DNA of 64,000 nucleotides from Aquibacillus saliphilus (GTDB taxonomy: Bacteria > Bacillota > Bacilli > Bacillales > Amphibacillaceae): assembly GCF_020404745.1 (NCBI RefSeq), contig NZ_JAIZAP010000022.1, positions 1-64,000 of the forward strand. The letters run 5' to 3'. The notes beneath the pieces were generated by a model. The model saw only the letters and a program-made list of their open reading frames with translations, ran no database searches and had not been told where the DNA came from. Below, piece by piece: positions 46,599 through 56,275 of the stretch; the stretch's first letter is position 1, and each line of letters begins with the position of its first letter. The position numbers and the translations under genes were made by a program.

Positions 46599-47748
46599 TA
46601 TGGAAGTAGGTGGAGTCGAGAGAAGTTTAATCAGTATGTTAAACAATTTTGATTACGACAATTATGCAATTGATTTGATGTTATATAGTCATACCGGTGA
46701 TTTTATGGAACTGCTGCCCAATCAGCCTAGTTTACTATCCGAACTACAACCGTACAAAACTTTTCGGATGTCGATCGGGCAAATACTCAAGTCTGGGAAT
46801 CTTCCAATCGGACTCGCAAGATTATTAGCAAAGTATAAAGCAGGGTTACATCCATCTTCAGAAAATGGATATAAACAGATGCAATACATGTGGAAGTATT
46901 CCATCCCATTTTTACCAAAAATAAAAAAAAGATATGATGTCGCTATCAGTTATTTATGGCCGCATTATTTTATTGCGGAAAAGGTTAAAGCTAATACAAA
47001 GATTGCATGGATTCACACCGATTTCTCGACAGTAGAAACGGATGTAGATTTGGATCTTAACATGTGGAATAACTATCATCATATCGTGGCAGTATCTGAT
47101 GAATGTAAAAAAGCCTTTACCAGAAAGTATCCGTCATTAGAAGAAAAGGTCAGTGTTATTGAAAATATTTCTTCGCCAGCAATAGTTCAAACACTTGCAA
47201 ATGAACAAATAGAAAATCCAATGGTTAATGATAATCGTTTTAAAATTATCACAGTTGCAAGACTATCTCATGCGAAAGGGATTGATCAAGCAGTCAGAGC
47301 TATGAAATTGTTAAAGGATAGCGGTTATCAGGATATTGCTTGGTATGTCGTTGGCTATGGTGGAGATGAGCAGATGATAAAAGAATTAATTAACAAGTAT
47401 CAGCTTGAGGATTCATTTATCCTATTAGATAAAAAAGCGAATCCGTATCCATATATGAAAGAAGCAGACATCTATGTACAACCATCCAGATATGAAGGTA
47501 AGGCTGTAACAGTTGTTGAAGCACAAATTCTAGCAAAACCTGTTCTCATCACGAATTATCCAACTGCAAAAAGCCAAGTAAATGACGGTTATGATGGGTG
47601 CATTTGTGAGTTATCACCAGAAGGGATTGCCAATGGAATCAAAATGCTTTATAACAATGAAGCCCTAAGGAGAATCTTGTCTGATTACTGCAACAATAAA
47701 AACTACGATAACAACGAGGAACTCAAAAAACTATATCAATTAGTTTAG
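46570..47748 (+). CDS. Glycosyltransferase family 4
   Basis: The 392-residue protein has the MEVGGVERSLISML opening, IAWIHTDFSTVE, and YVQPSRYEGKAVTVVEAQIL with the GT4 Glu pair. It is the first of a subfamily of four related enzymes in this locus (also 50350, 51537 and 52763). GAAGAAGGAGAAG precedes its ATG inside the previous gene. The donor and acceptor are unknown. Confidence 0.86.
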   Translation: MKQILVASFDMEVGGVERSLISMLNNFDYDNYAIDLMLYSHTGDFMELLPNQPSLLSELQPYKTFRMSIGQILKSGNLPIGLARLLAKYKAGLHPSSENGYKQMQYMWKYSIPFLPKIKKRYDVAISYLWPHYFIAEKVKANTKIAWIHTDFSTVETDVDLDLNMWNNYHHIVAVSDECKKAFTRKYPSLEEKVSVIENISSPAIVQTLANEQIENPMVNDNRFKIITVARLSHAKGIDQAVRAMKLLKDSGYQDIAWYVVGYGGDEQMIKELINKYQLEDSFILLDKKANPYPYMKEADIYVQPSRYEGKAVTVVEAQILAKPVLITNYPTAKSQVNDGYDGCICELSPEGIANGIKMLYNNEALRRILSDYCNNKNYDNNEELKKLYQLV

Positions 47749-47763
47749 GGAGGGGAACAATAG

Positions 47764-48840
47764 ATGTTACACAAACAACTAGTTAGCGTTATTGTTCCTA
47801 TCTACAAGGTAGAAAAATATATCCATCGTTGTCTTGAAAGTATTTTGCGGCAAACTTATCAATACTTAGAGGTGATCTTGGTTGATGATGGTTCCCCTGA
47901 TCAATGCGGAAAAATCGCAGATAACTACAGTGAACTGGATTCCAGAATCATTGCCGTGCACAAGGAAAATGGCGGATTATCTGATGCAAGAAACCACGGG
48001 ATGGGATATGTAACAGGAGAGTTTACCATGTTTGTGGACAGTGATGATTGGTTGGAATTGACCATGATTGAGACGATGGTAAATGTCATTTTAGATTATC
48101 AAGCTGATGTGATTCAATCAGCTTTTTATTATGCTTACGATGACAAATTACTTTTTGATAGTAGGCATCATAAAAAAGATGATGATCCAATTTTGTTAAA
48201 CAATAACACATTAATGTACGAACTAGTAGTTAATGAAAAAGTGAAAAATTTCGCCTGGGGCAAGCTTTACAAAACGGAATTGATTCGTGATATTCCATTT
48301 AAAAAAGGTGTGTTATTTGAAGATGTGTTTTGGGCTCACCAAGTCATGCATCGAGTTGAAACTTATGTCATGATTCATCAGCCAATGTATTATTATTACC
48401 AACGTGATGATAGCATTGTCGCAAACTATACACCTAGAAATTTAGATATTATTAATGGATTAAAGGAAAGACATCGATTTATAGAAAAGTATTATAGTCA
48501 TTTATCGAACGAGTCCTATAAGTTGATGGTAAAGACATGCTTGGTTCACTATAATCTTTTGTTAGCCAATCGAAAAAAAGACAAACATGGGATTTACAGA
48601 AAAGAAATTCGGTATTATATCCATAATAATTATGGGGATTTAAAAAAAGCGGTAAGAGATGACAAGCAATTGTTGAGAGAATTATCGTTTTTTTCATTGC
48701 ATCCATTGCTTAATATTTTACTTACTGGATTAAGAAAAGTAATAAAAACACTAAGAATAAAATCTCAACCAGATGGGCTATCTTGGATGAAGTACGAACA
48801 AGACATTATAAAATCACATAGGAGTAATAGTGATGGTTAA
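47764..48840 (+). CDS. Glycosyltransferase family 2
   Basis: The 358-residue protein shows the GT2 start VSVIVPIYKVEKYIHRCLES, VDDGSPDQCG and FVDSDDWLE (DxD), with a helical C-terminal extension. AGGGAGGGG precedes the ATG. Its end overlaps the next gene by 11 bases. The sugar specificity cannot be read. Confidence 0.87.
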   Translation: MLHKQLVSVIVPIYKVEKYIHRCLESILRQTYQYLEVILVDDGSPDQCGKIADNYSELDSRIIAVHKENGGLSDARNHGMGYVTGEFTMFVDSDDWLELTMIETMVNVILDYQADVIQSAFYYAYDDKLLFDSRHHKKDDDPILLNNNTLMYELVVNEKVKNFAWGKLYKTELIRDIPFKKGVLFEDVFWAHQVMHRVETYVMIHQPMYYYYQRDDSIVANYTPRNLDIINGLKERHRFIEKYYSHLSNESYKLMVKTCLVHYNLLLANRKKDKHGIYRKEIRYYIHNNYGDLKKAVRDDKQLLRELSFFSLHPLLNILLTGLRKVIKTLRIKSQPDGLSWMKYEQDIIKSHRSNSDG

Positions 48841-50317
48841 TATGATAAAGGAAAATGAAATCTCACAAAAACTTAATTTAAAACGGCTTAATCAAGTAAG
48901 AATTGATAAAGATTTGCCAATTCTAGATGTTGAACCATACAATTTAATTAATCATAAAAGATTCGACATTATGGCTAAGTATATATATGGGGAATTCCAA
49001 GAAAATGCGTGGAATAGTAGTTGGGGTTATCGACTTTATGAAAATCATATGTGGGTTTTTAATCAGTATGATGAAGATGATGAGTCAGGAAAAAAAGGAA
49101 TAAAATCTTTCATTAGTTCTTTTAATTTCACTTTGAAATCTGTCAAGGATAATGGTTTTGATGATACAGTTTCATTACTACCAATTAACGAAAATAACGT
49201 TCCAATTGATGGAGCACATCGCCTAACCGCAGCATTACTTTATGACAAAAAGGTAAGCGCAGTGAAAATAAAGAATCACAATTTAAATTATAACTATGAG
49301 TTTTTTAGAAATAAAGGTCTTCTTAGTAAATGGTCCGATGCCATGACTTATGAATATTGTAAGTTAAAAAGTAATACTTTTATTGTTCTATTATTTCCAA
49401 ATAGCATTGAAAAAAAGGAAAAGGTCAAGGAAGTTCTCGATAACTTTGGGGATATTTATTATGAAAAGGAGGTTTACATAAAGAAAGAAGGTCCAAGAAA
49501 CCTTATTAAACTATTGGCTGAAGATGAGAAGTGGTTAGAAGACTTTAGTGGATATAAGAACGATCCTGAAAGGGAAATTGGTTCTTTTTTTAATGGCGAT
49601 GGAACAATAGGTGTTCTGATTTTTGAAACGACTGATTTTAGAAATCTATCAATGGTGAAAATAGGACTTAGAGATATTTATGGCGAAAGTGATTTTAATT
49701 TTTATATTAATGAAAAACATCAGGATACTATTCGGCTAACTCAAATGCTATTAAACGAGAACAGTATTCACTTTTTGAATAACGCTATTTCAGATTCGCC
49801 ATTTAAAGACTTTGAAGAAAACTTAAATCAATATAAGAAATTCATTAAAAGAGTGGATATTGACATTGATTCTATTTGTTTGATTTCTAATGAAGTGCTC
49901 GCAGCTTATGGACTACGCGATTCAGTTGATTTTGTTTTTATTCAAAATGGACAAATGCATATAGAGGATGAAAACTCTGGCTTTGAAAGATTAATAAATT
50001 ACAATAGTGAATTGATTGGTTTTAAAAGACACATTGACGATATTATATTCAACCCGGAGAATCACTTTTATTATCAAGGTGTTAAGTTTGCATCGTTAAA
50101 TGTTGTAAAAGAAATAAAGAAAAAACAAGGAGTATTTTATGACAGGGAAGGTATTCTTATGATTAAAAACATCTTAGGGATCTGGTTGAATAATATCAAT
50201 AAAGAATTAATAAGATATACCATTAAAAAAAGAACTATGATACTAAAGTTGAAAGTAATAGCAATAAAATTAGCTCTAAGTAAATTTTATAAAAAGTTGC
50301 GGCAGGAAAAAGTTTAA
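48830..50317 (+). CDS. Unknown protein with a ParB/Srx-like motif in the glycan locus
   Basis: The 495-residue protein is not a recognised glycosyltransferase. Residues about 110-150 (SLLPINENNVPIDGAHRLTA, then ALLYDKKVSAVKI) resemble the ParB/sulfiredoxin fold, including the DGAHR loop that corresponds to the GxxRxxA nucleotide-binding segment. Further on, CLISNEVLAAYGLRDSVDF has a look of a nucleotidyltransferase-like block, but this is weak. A basic, helical tail follows. Start GTG at 48830 or ATG at 48833 behind AGGAG. Base composition is AT-rich like its neighbours. It may modify a lipid-linked glycan; function is unknown. Confidence 0.7.
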   Translation: MMVNMIKENEISQKLNLKRLNQVRIDKDLPILDVEPYNLINHKRFDIMAKYIYGEFQENAWNSSWGYRLYENHMWVFNQYDEDDESGKKGIKSFISSFNFTLKSVKDNGFDDTVSLLPINENNVPIDGAHRLTAALLYDKKVSAVKIKNHNLNYNYEFFRNKGLLSKWSDAMTYEYCKLKSNTFIVLLFPNSIEKKEKVKEVLDNFGDIYYEKEVYIKKEGPRNLIKLLAEDEKWLEDFSGYKNDPEREIGSFFNGDGTIGVLIFETTDFRNLSMVKIGLRDIYGESDFNFYINEKHQDTIRLTQMLLNENSIHFLNNAISDSPFKDFEENLNQYKKFIKRVDIDIDSICLISNEVLAAYGLRDSVDFVFIQNGQMHIEDENSGFERLINYNSELIGFKRHIDDIIFNPENHFYYQGVKFASLNVVKEIKKKQGVFYDREGILMIKNILGIWLNNINKELIRYTIKKRTMILKLKVIAIKLALSKFYKKLRQEKV

Positions 50318-50349
50318 TACAATAATTAATTAAAATGGAGTTTTAAAAT

Positions 50350-51540
50350 ATGAAAAAAAGGATGCTATTTGTAATAGATTCATTAGATTGTGCAGGAGCG
50401 GAAAAGAGTCTATTAACGTTATTATCACTTTTAAACTACTCGAAATACTCTGTTGACTTGATGTTGTTTGCACATGGGACAATACTGGAAAGTTTAGTTC
50501 CAGAAGAGGTTAATATTTTGAAACCATTAAAATATACAGAGTTTACTAAATTAAGTGTTAAGAAATCATTTTTTTATACTCTAACAAACAAGGAATACAA
50601 AATGTTCTATTCAAGGATTAAATATTCAGCGAGAATTCGTAAGAAAAAATATCGTAATTCACAGAAAGCTAGAGTATTTTGGGAGAGCGTTTCTAACACC
50701 ATTGAGAACAACCCTAAATACTATGATGTTGCAATAAGTTATGCGCAAGGTATTCCAACTTTTTATGTAGCCGAAAAAGTAAAAGCGAAAAAGAAGTTCG
50801 CCTGGGTTAATGTAAGTTATAGATTAGAAGTGAAGGATAAACAATTCCAAGAAAAATTTTATGAGAAATATAAAAAGATTGTTGCTGTGTCAGATTCCAC
50901 CAAAGAAATATTTTTAGAGACGTTCCCTAATTTCACCAACAAAATGAAAGTAATTCATGACATTAATAACCCTGACTTTATAGCAAATATGTCCGAAATA
51001 GGAAATGGTTATCAAGATAATTTTAATGGGGTGAAATTATTAACGATAGGGAGACTTGATCACCAGAAGGGATATGATATCGCACTAAGAGCTTGTAAGA
51101 AGCTTAAAGAAAGTGGTATTGATTTTAGATGGTATGTATTAGGAAAAGGGCCTTTAAAAGAAGAGATTCAAAAGTATATAGAAAAAAACAACCTAACCAA
51201 ACATTTCATTTTATTAGGTGTTAGATCCAACCCTTATCCTTTTATCAAAAATACTGATATATATGTTCAAACATCAAAATTTGAAGGTTTCGGCTTAGCA
51301 ATTGCAGAAGCACGAATGCTAAATATTCCAGTTGTTACTACAAGATTCGACGCAGTTTTTAGTCAGATGGTAGATGGGGAAAATGGCTTGGTGGTTGATA
51401 TGAATGCTGACGCTGTTTGTGATGCAATATTGAAATTAACTAACGATAGAGAACTAAGAAATAGGCTGATTAGTTATTTAACTATCGAGAAAAAAGGAAA
51501 CGTGGAGGAAGCAGAAAAGTTTTATCAACTAATAGGATGA
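50350..51540 (+). CDS. Glycosyltransferase family 4
   Basis: The 396-residue protein begins RMLFVIDSLDCAGAEKSLLT and contains YYDVAISYAQGIPTFYVAEK, GRLDHQKGYDIALRACKKL and FEGFGLAIAEARML (E-x7-E). It is closely related to the two genes that follow. It overlaps the next by four bases (ATGA). Confidence 0.85.
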   Translation: MKKRMLFVIDSLDCAGAEKSLLTLLSLLNYSKYSVDLMLFAHGTILESLVPEEVNILKPLKYTEFTKLSVKKSFFYTLTNKEYKMFYSRIKYSARIRKKKYRNSQKARVFWESVSNTIENNPKYYDVAISYAQGIPTFYVAEKVKAKKKFAWVNVSYRLEVKDKQFQEKFYEKYKKIVAVSDSTKEIFLETFPNFTNKMKVIHDINNPDFIANMSEIGNGYQDNFNGVKLLTIGRLDHQKGYDIALRACKKLKESGIDFRWYVLGKGPLKEEIQKYIEKNNLTKHFILLGVRSNPYPFIKNTDIYVQTSKFEGFGLAIAEARMLNIPVVTTRFDAVFSQMVDGENGLVVDMNADAVCDAILKLTNDRELRNRLISYLTIEKKGNVEEAEKFYQLIG

Positions 51541-52730
51541 GTGTGGTAAATCCAATGAAGATTAAAATAGTATTTATGGTCATTAACATGAACATCGGTG
51601 GAACTGAAAAGGCATTGCTAAATATGATTGAAGAGATGCCTAGGGATCAGTATGAGATCACTATATTAATGTTAGAGAAATATGGTGGATTTTTAGAGTC
51701 TATTCCAAGTCGAGTTAATGCTGAGTATTTAGATGAATATTTTGAAATGAAAGATGAGTTAAATAAGCCGCCAAAAACAGTAGCATTGAATCTTATAAAA
51801 AAAGGGCAGTTTGTTAAAGGAGTAGGCTTCACTTTAACTATATTATTATCAAAGGTTATAAAAAACAAAGGACTTCTTTTTAAATTTCTTTTAAGAAATG
51901 TTCATGAATTAGAAAAAAAATATGATGTTGCTGTAGCTTATGCTGGTCCGATGGACTTCATAAGCTATTTTGTTATTAAAAAAATAAAAGCTGATAAGAA
52001 AATACAATGGATTCACTTTGATATCACGAAAATTGGATTTGACGTTAAATTTGCCGAAATATTCTATAAAAAGTTTGACAAAATATTTGTAGTTTCAAAA
52101 GAAGGTAAGAAAAAAATTAATCAAAAATTACCGAAATTAAAGGAAAGAATAGAAACTTTTAGTAATATTCTTTCGACAGATAAGGTTTTAAGAATGGCTG
52201 ACGAGGGCCTAGGATTTACAGATGATTTTAACGGTATAAGAATTTTAACAGTTGGGCGATTAAGTATAGAAAAAGGTCAAGATTTAATCATACCTATCTT
52301 GGCGAGATTAAGGGAAAAAGGATTGAATATAAGGTGGTACTGTATTGGCGAAGGGAATGCTCGATCAGAGTATGAAACGTTAATAAGTGACCATCAGGTA
52401 AAGGAAGATTTTATTTTACTTGGAGCGAATTCAAATCCTTATCCATATATGAAAGAATGTGATATATATGTTCAACCATCTAGGCATGAAGGTTTTTGTA
52501 TAACTCTTGGTGAGGCAAAGTGTTTTAATAAGCCAATTGTTAGTACAAATTTTACGGGAGCAAAGGAACAAATATCCAACAATAAAACAGGTTTAATTGT
52601 TGGATTTGATAAAGATCAGATGGTTAATGCCATTGAGCAAATGATTAATAAAGATTTTAGAGAACAAATCGTAACGAACATACAGAAAGAACACACTAGT
52701 AATACTAGTGATTTCAAACAATTTTTTTAA
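51537..52730 (+). CDS. Glycosyltransferase family 4
   Basis: The 397-residue protein has the opening MVINMNIGGTEKALLNMIEE, GRLSIEKGQDLIIPILARL and YVQPSRHEGFCITLGEAKC. The C-terminal third is near identical to the next gene over KPIVSTNFTGAKEQI, indicating tandem duplication. No function beyond sugar transfer can be given. Confidence 0.86.
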   Translation: MSVVNPMKIKIVFMVINMNIGGTEKALLNMIEEMPRDQYEITILMLEKYGGFLESIPSRVNAEYLDEYFEMKDELNKPPKTVALNLIKKGQFVKGVGFTLTILLSKVIKNKGLLFKFLLRNVHELEKKYDVAVAYAGPMDFISYFVIKKIKADKKIQWIHFDITKIGFDVKFAEIFYKKFDKIFVVSKEGKKKINQKLPKLKERIETFSNILSTDKVLRMADEGLGFTDDFNGIRILTVGRLSIEKGQDLIIPILARLREKGLNIRWYCIGEGNARSEYETLISDHQVKEDFILLGANSNPYPYMKECDIYVQPSRHEGFCITLGEAKCFNKPIVSTNFTGAKEQISNNKTGLIVGFDKDQMVNAIEQMINKDFREQIVTNIQKEHTSNTSDFKQFF

Positions 52731-52762
52731 AAATAGATGTTCCGTAAATTTATTTGCTGGAG

Positions 52763-54040
52763 GTGAAAAAGATTAAAAGAAAAATTTTATTTATGCTCAC
52801 TAGCATGAACATAGGTGGTGTGGAAAAATCACTATTGTCCTTACTCTCCGCAATGCCTATAAATAAATATACTGTTAAGGTCCTTTTATTAGAGAAAAAA
52901 GGAGCATTTTTAAAGCACATTCCAGCTTGGGTAGAGGTGGAGGAGGTTAATTGGTTTGAAGAAATCAAACCAATTATTATGCAACCACCTCAACAGACAG
53001 TAGCTGACTATTGGAGTGGAAAGAAGTTCTTTAAAATCCCTACATTTGTTGGTAAGTATTACTTATCGAAAAAACTTAATGATAGATATATCTATTATAA
53101 GGAAGTTTTCAAAAGTATTCCTAATAACTCAAATGAATATGACGTTGCTATTGCTTATCAAGGACCGACTGATGTGATTGATTATTATATAGCAAACAAA
53201 GTAATAGCAAAAAAGAAAATAGCGTGGATACATTTTGACGTCGAAAATCATTTGATTAATCAAAAATTATATAAAAAATTGCATGAGAAATATAATAAGG
53301 TGTTTGTTGTATCAGAAGAGGCTAGGCAACATTTAGTTAATCTTATTCCTAATGATAAAAATAAGACGGAGGTCTTATTTAATATCATTTCACCTGATCT
53401 AGTTGAAAAAATGTCTCAAGAAAAGGTAGTAGATTTTGATGAAAAGCATAATGGAATTAATATTGTGACAGTTGGGAGGCTTTCTTTAGAAAAAGGTCAG
53501 GATATCGCGATTAAAGTTTTATCAAAATTGAAAGAAAATGGTTATAACGTTAACTGGTATTGCATAGGTGATGGAAAAGCCAGAAAGGAATATGAAAATC
53601 TAATTACTAGGTACAATTTAGAAGATTCTTTTATCCTATTAGGAGCCAAAGAAAACCCTTACCCTTATGTCAAAAATGCTGATATCTATGTTCAACCCTC
53701 AAGACATGAAGGGTTTTGTCTAACACTTGCAGAGGCAAAATGTCTATGTAAGCCACTTATATCCACAAATTTCACTGGAGCAAAGGAACAGATTAAAGAT
53801 GGTTATAATGGGTTAATTGTGAAAAAAAATATTGATGAATTACTCGGAAAAATAAAATTTCTAATTGAAAACCCTAAAAAAAGAGAAAATCTTTCAAGTA
53901 ATCTATGGAAACAAAAAGTGGATACATCAAGTGAAGTAGCAAAACTATTGAATTATATAGATGATGAGAGGAGTCATGGTTATGAATCCGAAGATAAGTA
54001 TAATAGTTCCAGTGTACAAAGTGGAACCATACATTCATAA
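52763..54040 (+). CDS. Glycosyltransferase family 4, with run-on C-terminus
   Basis: The protein has MLTSMNIGGVEKSLLSLLS, GRLSLEKGQDIAIKVLSKL and YVQPSRHEGFCLTLAEAKC, and is the closest paralogue of the gene before it. The start is uncertain. GGAGGTG at 52759-52765 contains the GTG chosen here; an ATT at 52772 is ideally spaced from it, and the first frame codon is TTG at 52754. The last 26 or so residues, after YIDDERSHG, read across the start of the next gene and look non-native, so the original stop may be lost. Confidence 0.82.
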   Translation: MKKIKRKILFMLTSMNIGGVEKSLLSLLSAMPINKYTVKVLLLEKKGAFLKHIPAWVEVEEVNWFEEIKPIIMQPPQQTVADYWSGKKFFKIPTFVGKYYLSKKLNDRYIYYKEVFKSIPNNSNEYDVAIAYQGPTDVIDYYIANKVIAKKKIAWIHFDVENHLINQKLYKKLHEKYNKVFVVSEEARQHLVNLIPNDKNKTEVLFNIISPDLVEKMSQEKVVDFDEKHNGINIVTVGRLSLEKGQDIAIKVLSKLKENGYNVNWYCIGDGKARKEYENLITRYNLEDSFILLGAKENPYPYVKNADIYVQPSRHEGFCLTLAEAKCLCKPLISTNFTGAKEQIKDGYNGLIVKKNIDELLGKIKFLIENPKKRENLSSNLWKQKVDTSSEVAKLLNYIDDERSHGYESEDKYNSSSVQSGTIHS

Positions 54041-54998
54041 GTGCATTGATTCTATACTAGCTCAAACTTTTACAGATTTTGAGCTAATTCTTATAGATGA
54101 TGGTTCACCTGATCGATGTGGTGAGATATGTGATGAATATGCTAATAATGATAATAGAGTTAAGGTTATACATAAAGAAAATGGAGGTGTTTCTGAAGCT
54201 AGGAACTCAGGAATAGATAGAGCGGTGGGTGAATATATTATATTTGTTGACAGTGACGATTGGATTGAAAGTTACTCTTTGCAAATGTTAAATGAAAACA
54301 TTAGCGACCCTAAAATTGATGTAGTTATATTTGGTCTAGTAAAAGATATTCATTCTAAAAACAAACTTATAAAAAGTGAATCAAACGGGTTTTATAAAAA
54401 AATAAATTTAAATATTACTGAACTAAGTAACAACTTTATTTATTTTCTTAATTCTGTTGGAATGCATCCATCTTGGATGTATCTATTCAAAGCAAAAATT
54501 ATAAAGAATTTTAATCTGTATTTTAATAGTGATTTAGTTCTGTATGAGGATTTTGATTTTAATTTAAGATATTTAATGAACTGCAATAAGATTACGTTAC
54601 TTCCGGATGCTTTGTATCATTATAATCTGTATGTTTCAGTAGATTTATTGGCAAAGCGAAATAAAATTAATATAATATCAGATATTTCAACTGTATGCAC
54701 ATCTTTATTCGATTTCTTAAAAAACACGGTGGGGAAAAAAGATATTGAAAAACAGGTTCTTGAATATATTCTCCCGATATATACTTTATGTTTTCGAAAT
54801 ATTGTAATACACAGAAATAAATCCGACTTAGCATACAAAATCATAATGATGAAGCAAATAAAGAAAGACTTAGTGTTTAATATTTTGATACAACAATATG
54901 GATATTCACTAAAATTTTATAGAATTCTAGGTTCACTATTGAATAAAAATTTATATTTGGCGGCTTATTTCCTTATACTAGTTAAGTTTAATAAATAA
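53982..54998 (+). CDS. Glycosyltransferase family 2
   Basis: The 338-residue protein has ISIIVPVYKVEPYIHKCID, LIDDGSPDRCGEIC and FVDSDDWIES. I chose ATG at 53982 because GAGGAG is eight bases upstream; other starts upstream are too close. It lies inside the preceding gene for 59 bases, an unusually long overlap for this locus. The C-terminal part is AT-rich and helical. Confidence 0.85.
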   Translation: MNPKISIIVPVYKVEPYIHKCIDSILAQTFTDFELILIDDGSPDRCGEICDEYANNDNRVKVIHKENGGVSEARNSGIDRAVGEYIIFVDSDDWIESYSLQMLNENISDPKIDVVIFGLVKDIHSKNKLIKSESNGFYKKINLNITELSNNFIYFLNSVGMHPSWMYLFKAKIIKNFNLYFNSDLVLYEDFDFNLRYLMNCNKITLLPDALYHYNLYVSVDLLAKRNKINIISDISTVCTSLFDFLKNTVGKKDIEKQVLEYILPIYTLCFRNIVIHRNKSDLAYKIIMMKQIKKDLVFNILIQQYGYSLKFYRILGSLLNKNLYLAAYFLILVKFNK

Positions 54999-55021
54999 TT
55001 AATTTTGTGTGAGGAGGTGTT

Positions 55022-55990
55022 ATGTTGGAGGAAAAGATAAGTATAATTGTCCCAGTTTATAATGTGGAGAAATACTTGGGGAAATGTGTTAATTCAATTT
55101 TAAAACAATCATATCAAAATTTTGAATTAATACTCGTTGACGATGGTTCCCAGGACAATTGTGGGATGATTTGTGATCGTCTTGCAAAAAATGATAAAAG
55201 AATCAAAGTAATACACAAAAGTAATGGAGGCTTGTCTTCGGCTAGGAATGCAGGGTTGAAATTCGCAACTGGGAAATATATTTCATTTATTGATAGCGAT
55301 GATTATATACATCCGAATATGTACGAAATTCTCTATAATTATTTGCAGAAGTACTGCTCAGATATAGTTATATGTGATTTTGTAAGAGTTCTAGAGAATG
55401 TAAAACATCCTTATGAGAAAATTAATGTGGATCAAAATGTCAGAAATTATTCAAATATAGAAGCACTAGAAAATATATATACGAGTTTGGGTACAACATT
55501 CATTGTATCCTGGAACAAATTGTATAAAAGACATTTATTTTTTAATTTAAAATTCGAAGAAGGCAGAATACATGAAGATGAATTTATAGCACATAAAATT
55601 TTGTATAAAAGTTCAAAGATAACATATGTACAGTGTGAATTATATTATTATGTTCAAAGAGAGGATGGAATAATAAATTCTCCATTTAATATAAAGAAAA
55701 TAGATGCTATTTATGCAAATTTAGATAGAATAAATTTTTTGAATTCAATAAATCAAATACAACTTCGCAGAAAAGCCGAATTCAATTTTATACTATTATT
55801 TTTTCAGCTTTACTTTAAAGTGAAAAAAGAGTGTGATAAACCTAATTATGAGTTGAAAATTTTAAGGAAAAAGTTCCGTGGTATTTTATTATTTTTAATT
55901 AAGAATCCTTATTTTAAATCTAAAGAAAAACTAATGTGGATTATATTTATAATACATCCTAATCTTTATGAGAATCGAATTAATAAGTAA
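55022..55990 (+). CDS. Glycosyltransferase family 2
   Basis: The 322-residue protein has ISIIVPVYNVEKYLGKCVN, LVDDGSQDNCGM and FIDSDDYIHPN. GAGGAGGTG precedes its ATG. It is similar to the enzymes at 47764 and 53982, so the GT2 set also arose by duplication. A 285-bp AT-rich gap follows, containing an AATCTAATTAT/ATAATTAGATT hairpin near 56000-56035 and no convincing gene. Confidence 0.86.
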   Translation: MLEEKISIIVPVYNVEKYLGKCVNSILKQSYQNFELILVDDGSQDNCGMICDRLAKNDKRIKVIHKSNGGLSSARNAGLKFATGKYISFIDSDDYIHPNMYEILYNYLQKYCSDIVICDFVRVLENVKHPYEKINVDQNVRNYSNIEALENIYTSLGTTFIVSWNKLYKRHLFFNLKFEEGRIHEDEFIAHKILYKSSKITYVQCELYYYVQREDGIINSPFNIKKIDAIYANLDRINFLNSINQIQLRRKAEFNFILLFFQLYFKVKKECDKPNYELKILRKKFRGILLFLIKNPYFKSKEKLMWIIFIIHPNLYENRINK

Positions 55991-56275
55991 AACACTTTAA
56001 ATCTAATTATGCAGAATAATAGGAATAATTAGATTTTAATTAAAGGGGAACAGTATGGGAGGTTAATTAGTTGAATGAATTGAAGGTGTGACTGCTTAAA
56101 TGAGACAAAGATAGTTATACCAGTAGGGCTTAATAGCTGAAATATTAGAATGAAAAGAGCAACAATGATTTATTTGCATACCATGTCAAACCATATTCAA
56201 AAAATATTAGAAGATTTAATAAGTTCTAATAGCAACTTAGTTTTTTAAATAAACAAATGAAAGGAGATATTTTGT

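Noticed and set aside
56150-56248. 32-codon frame in the gap between GT2 genes
   Set aside because: No ribosome binding site and no recognisable motif; probably chance in AT-rich DNA.
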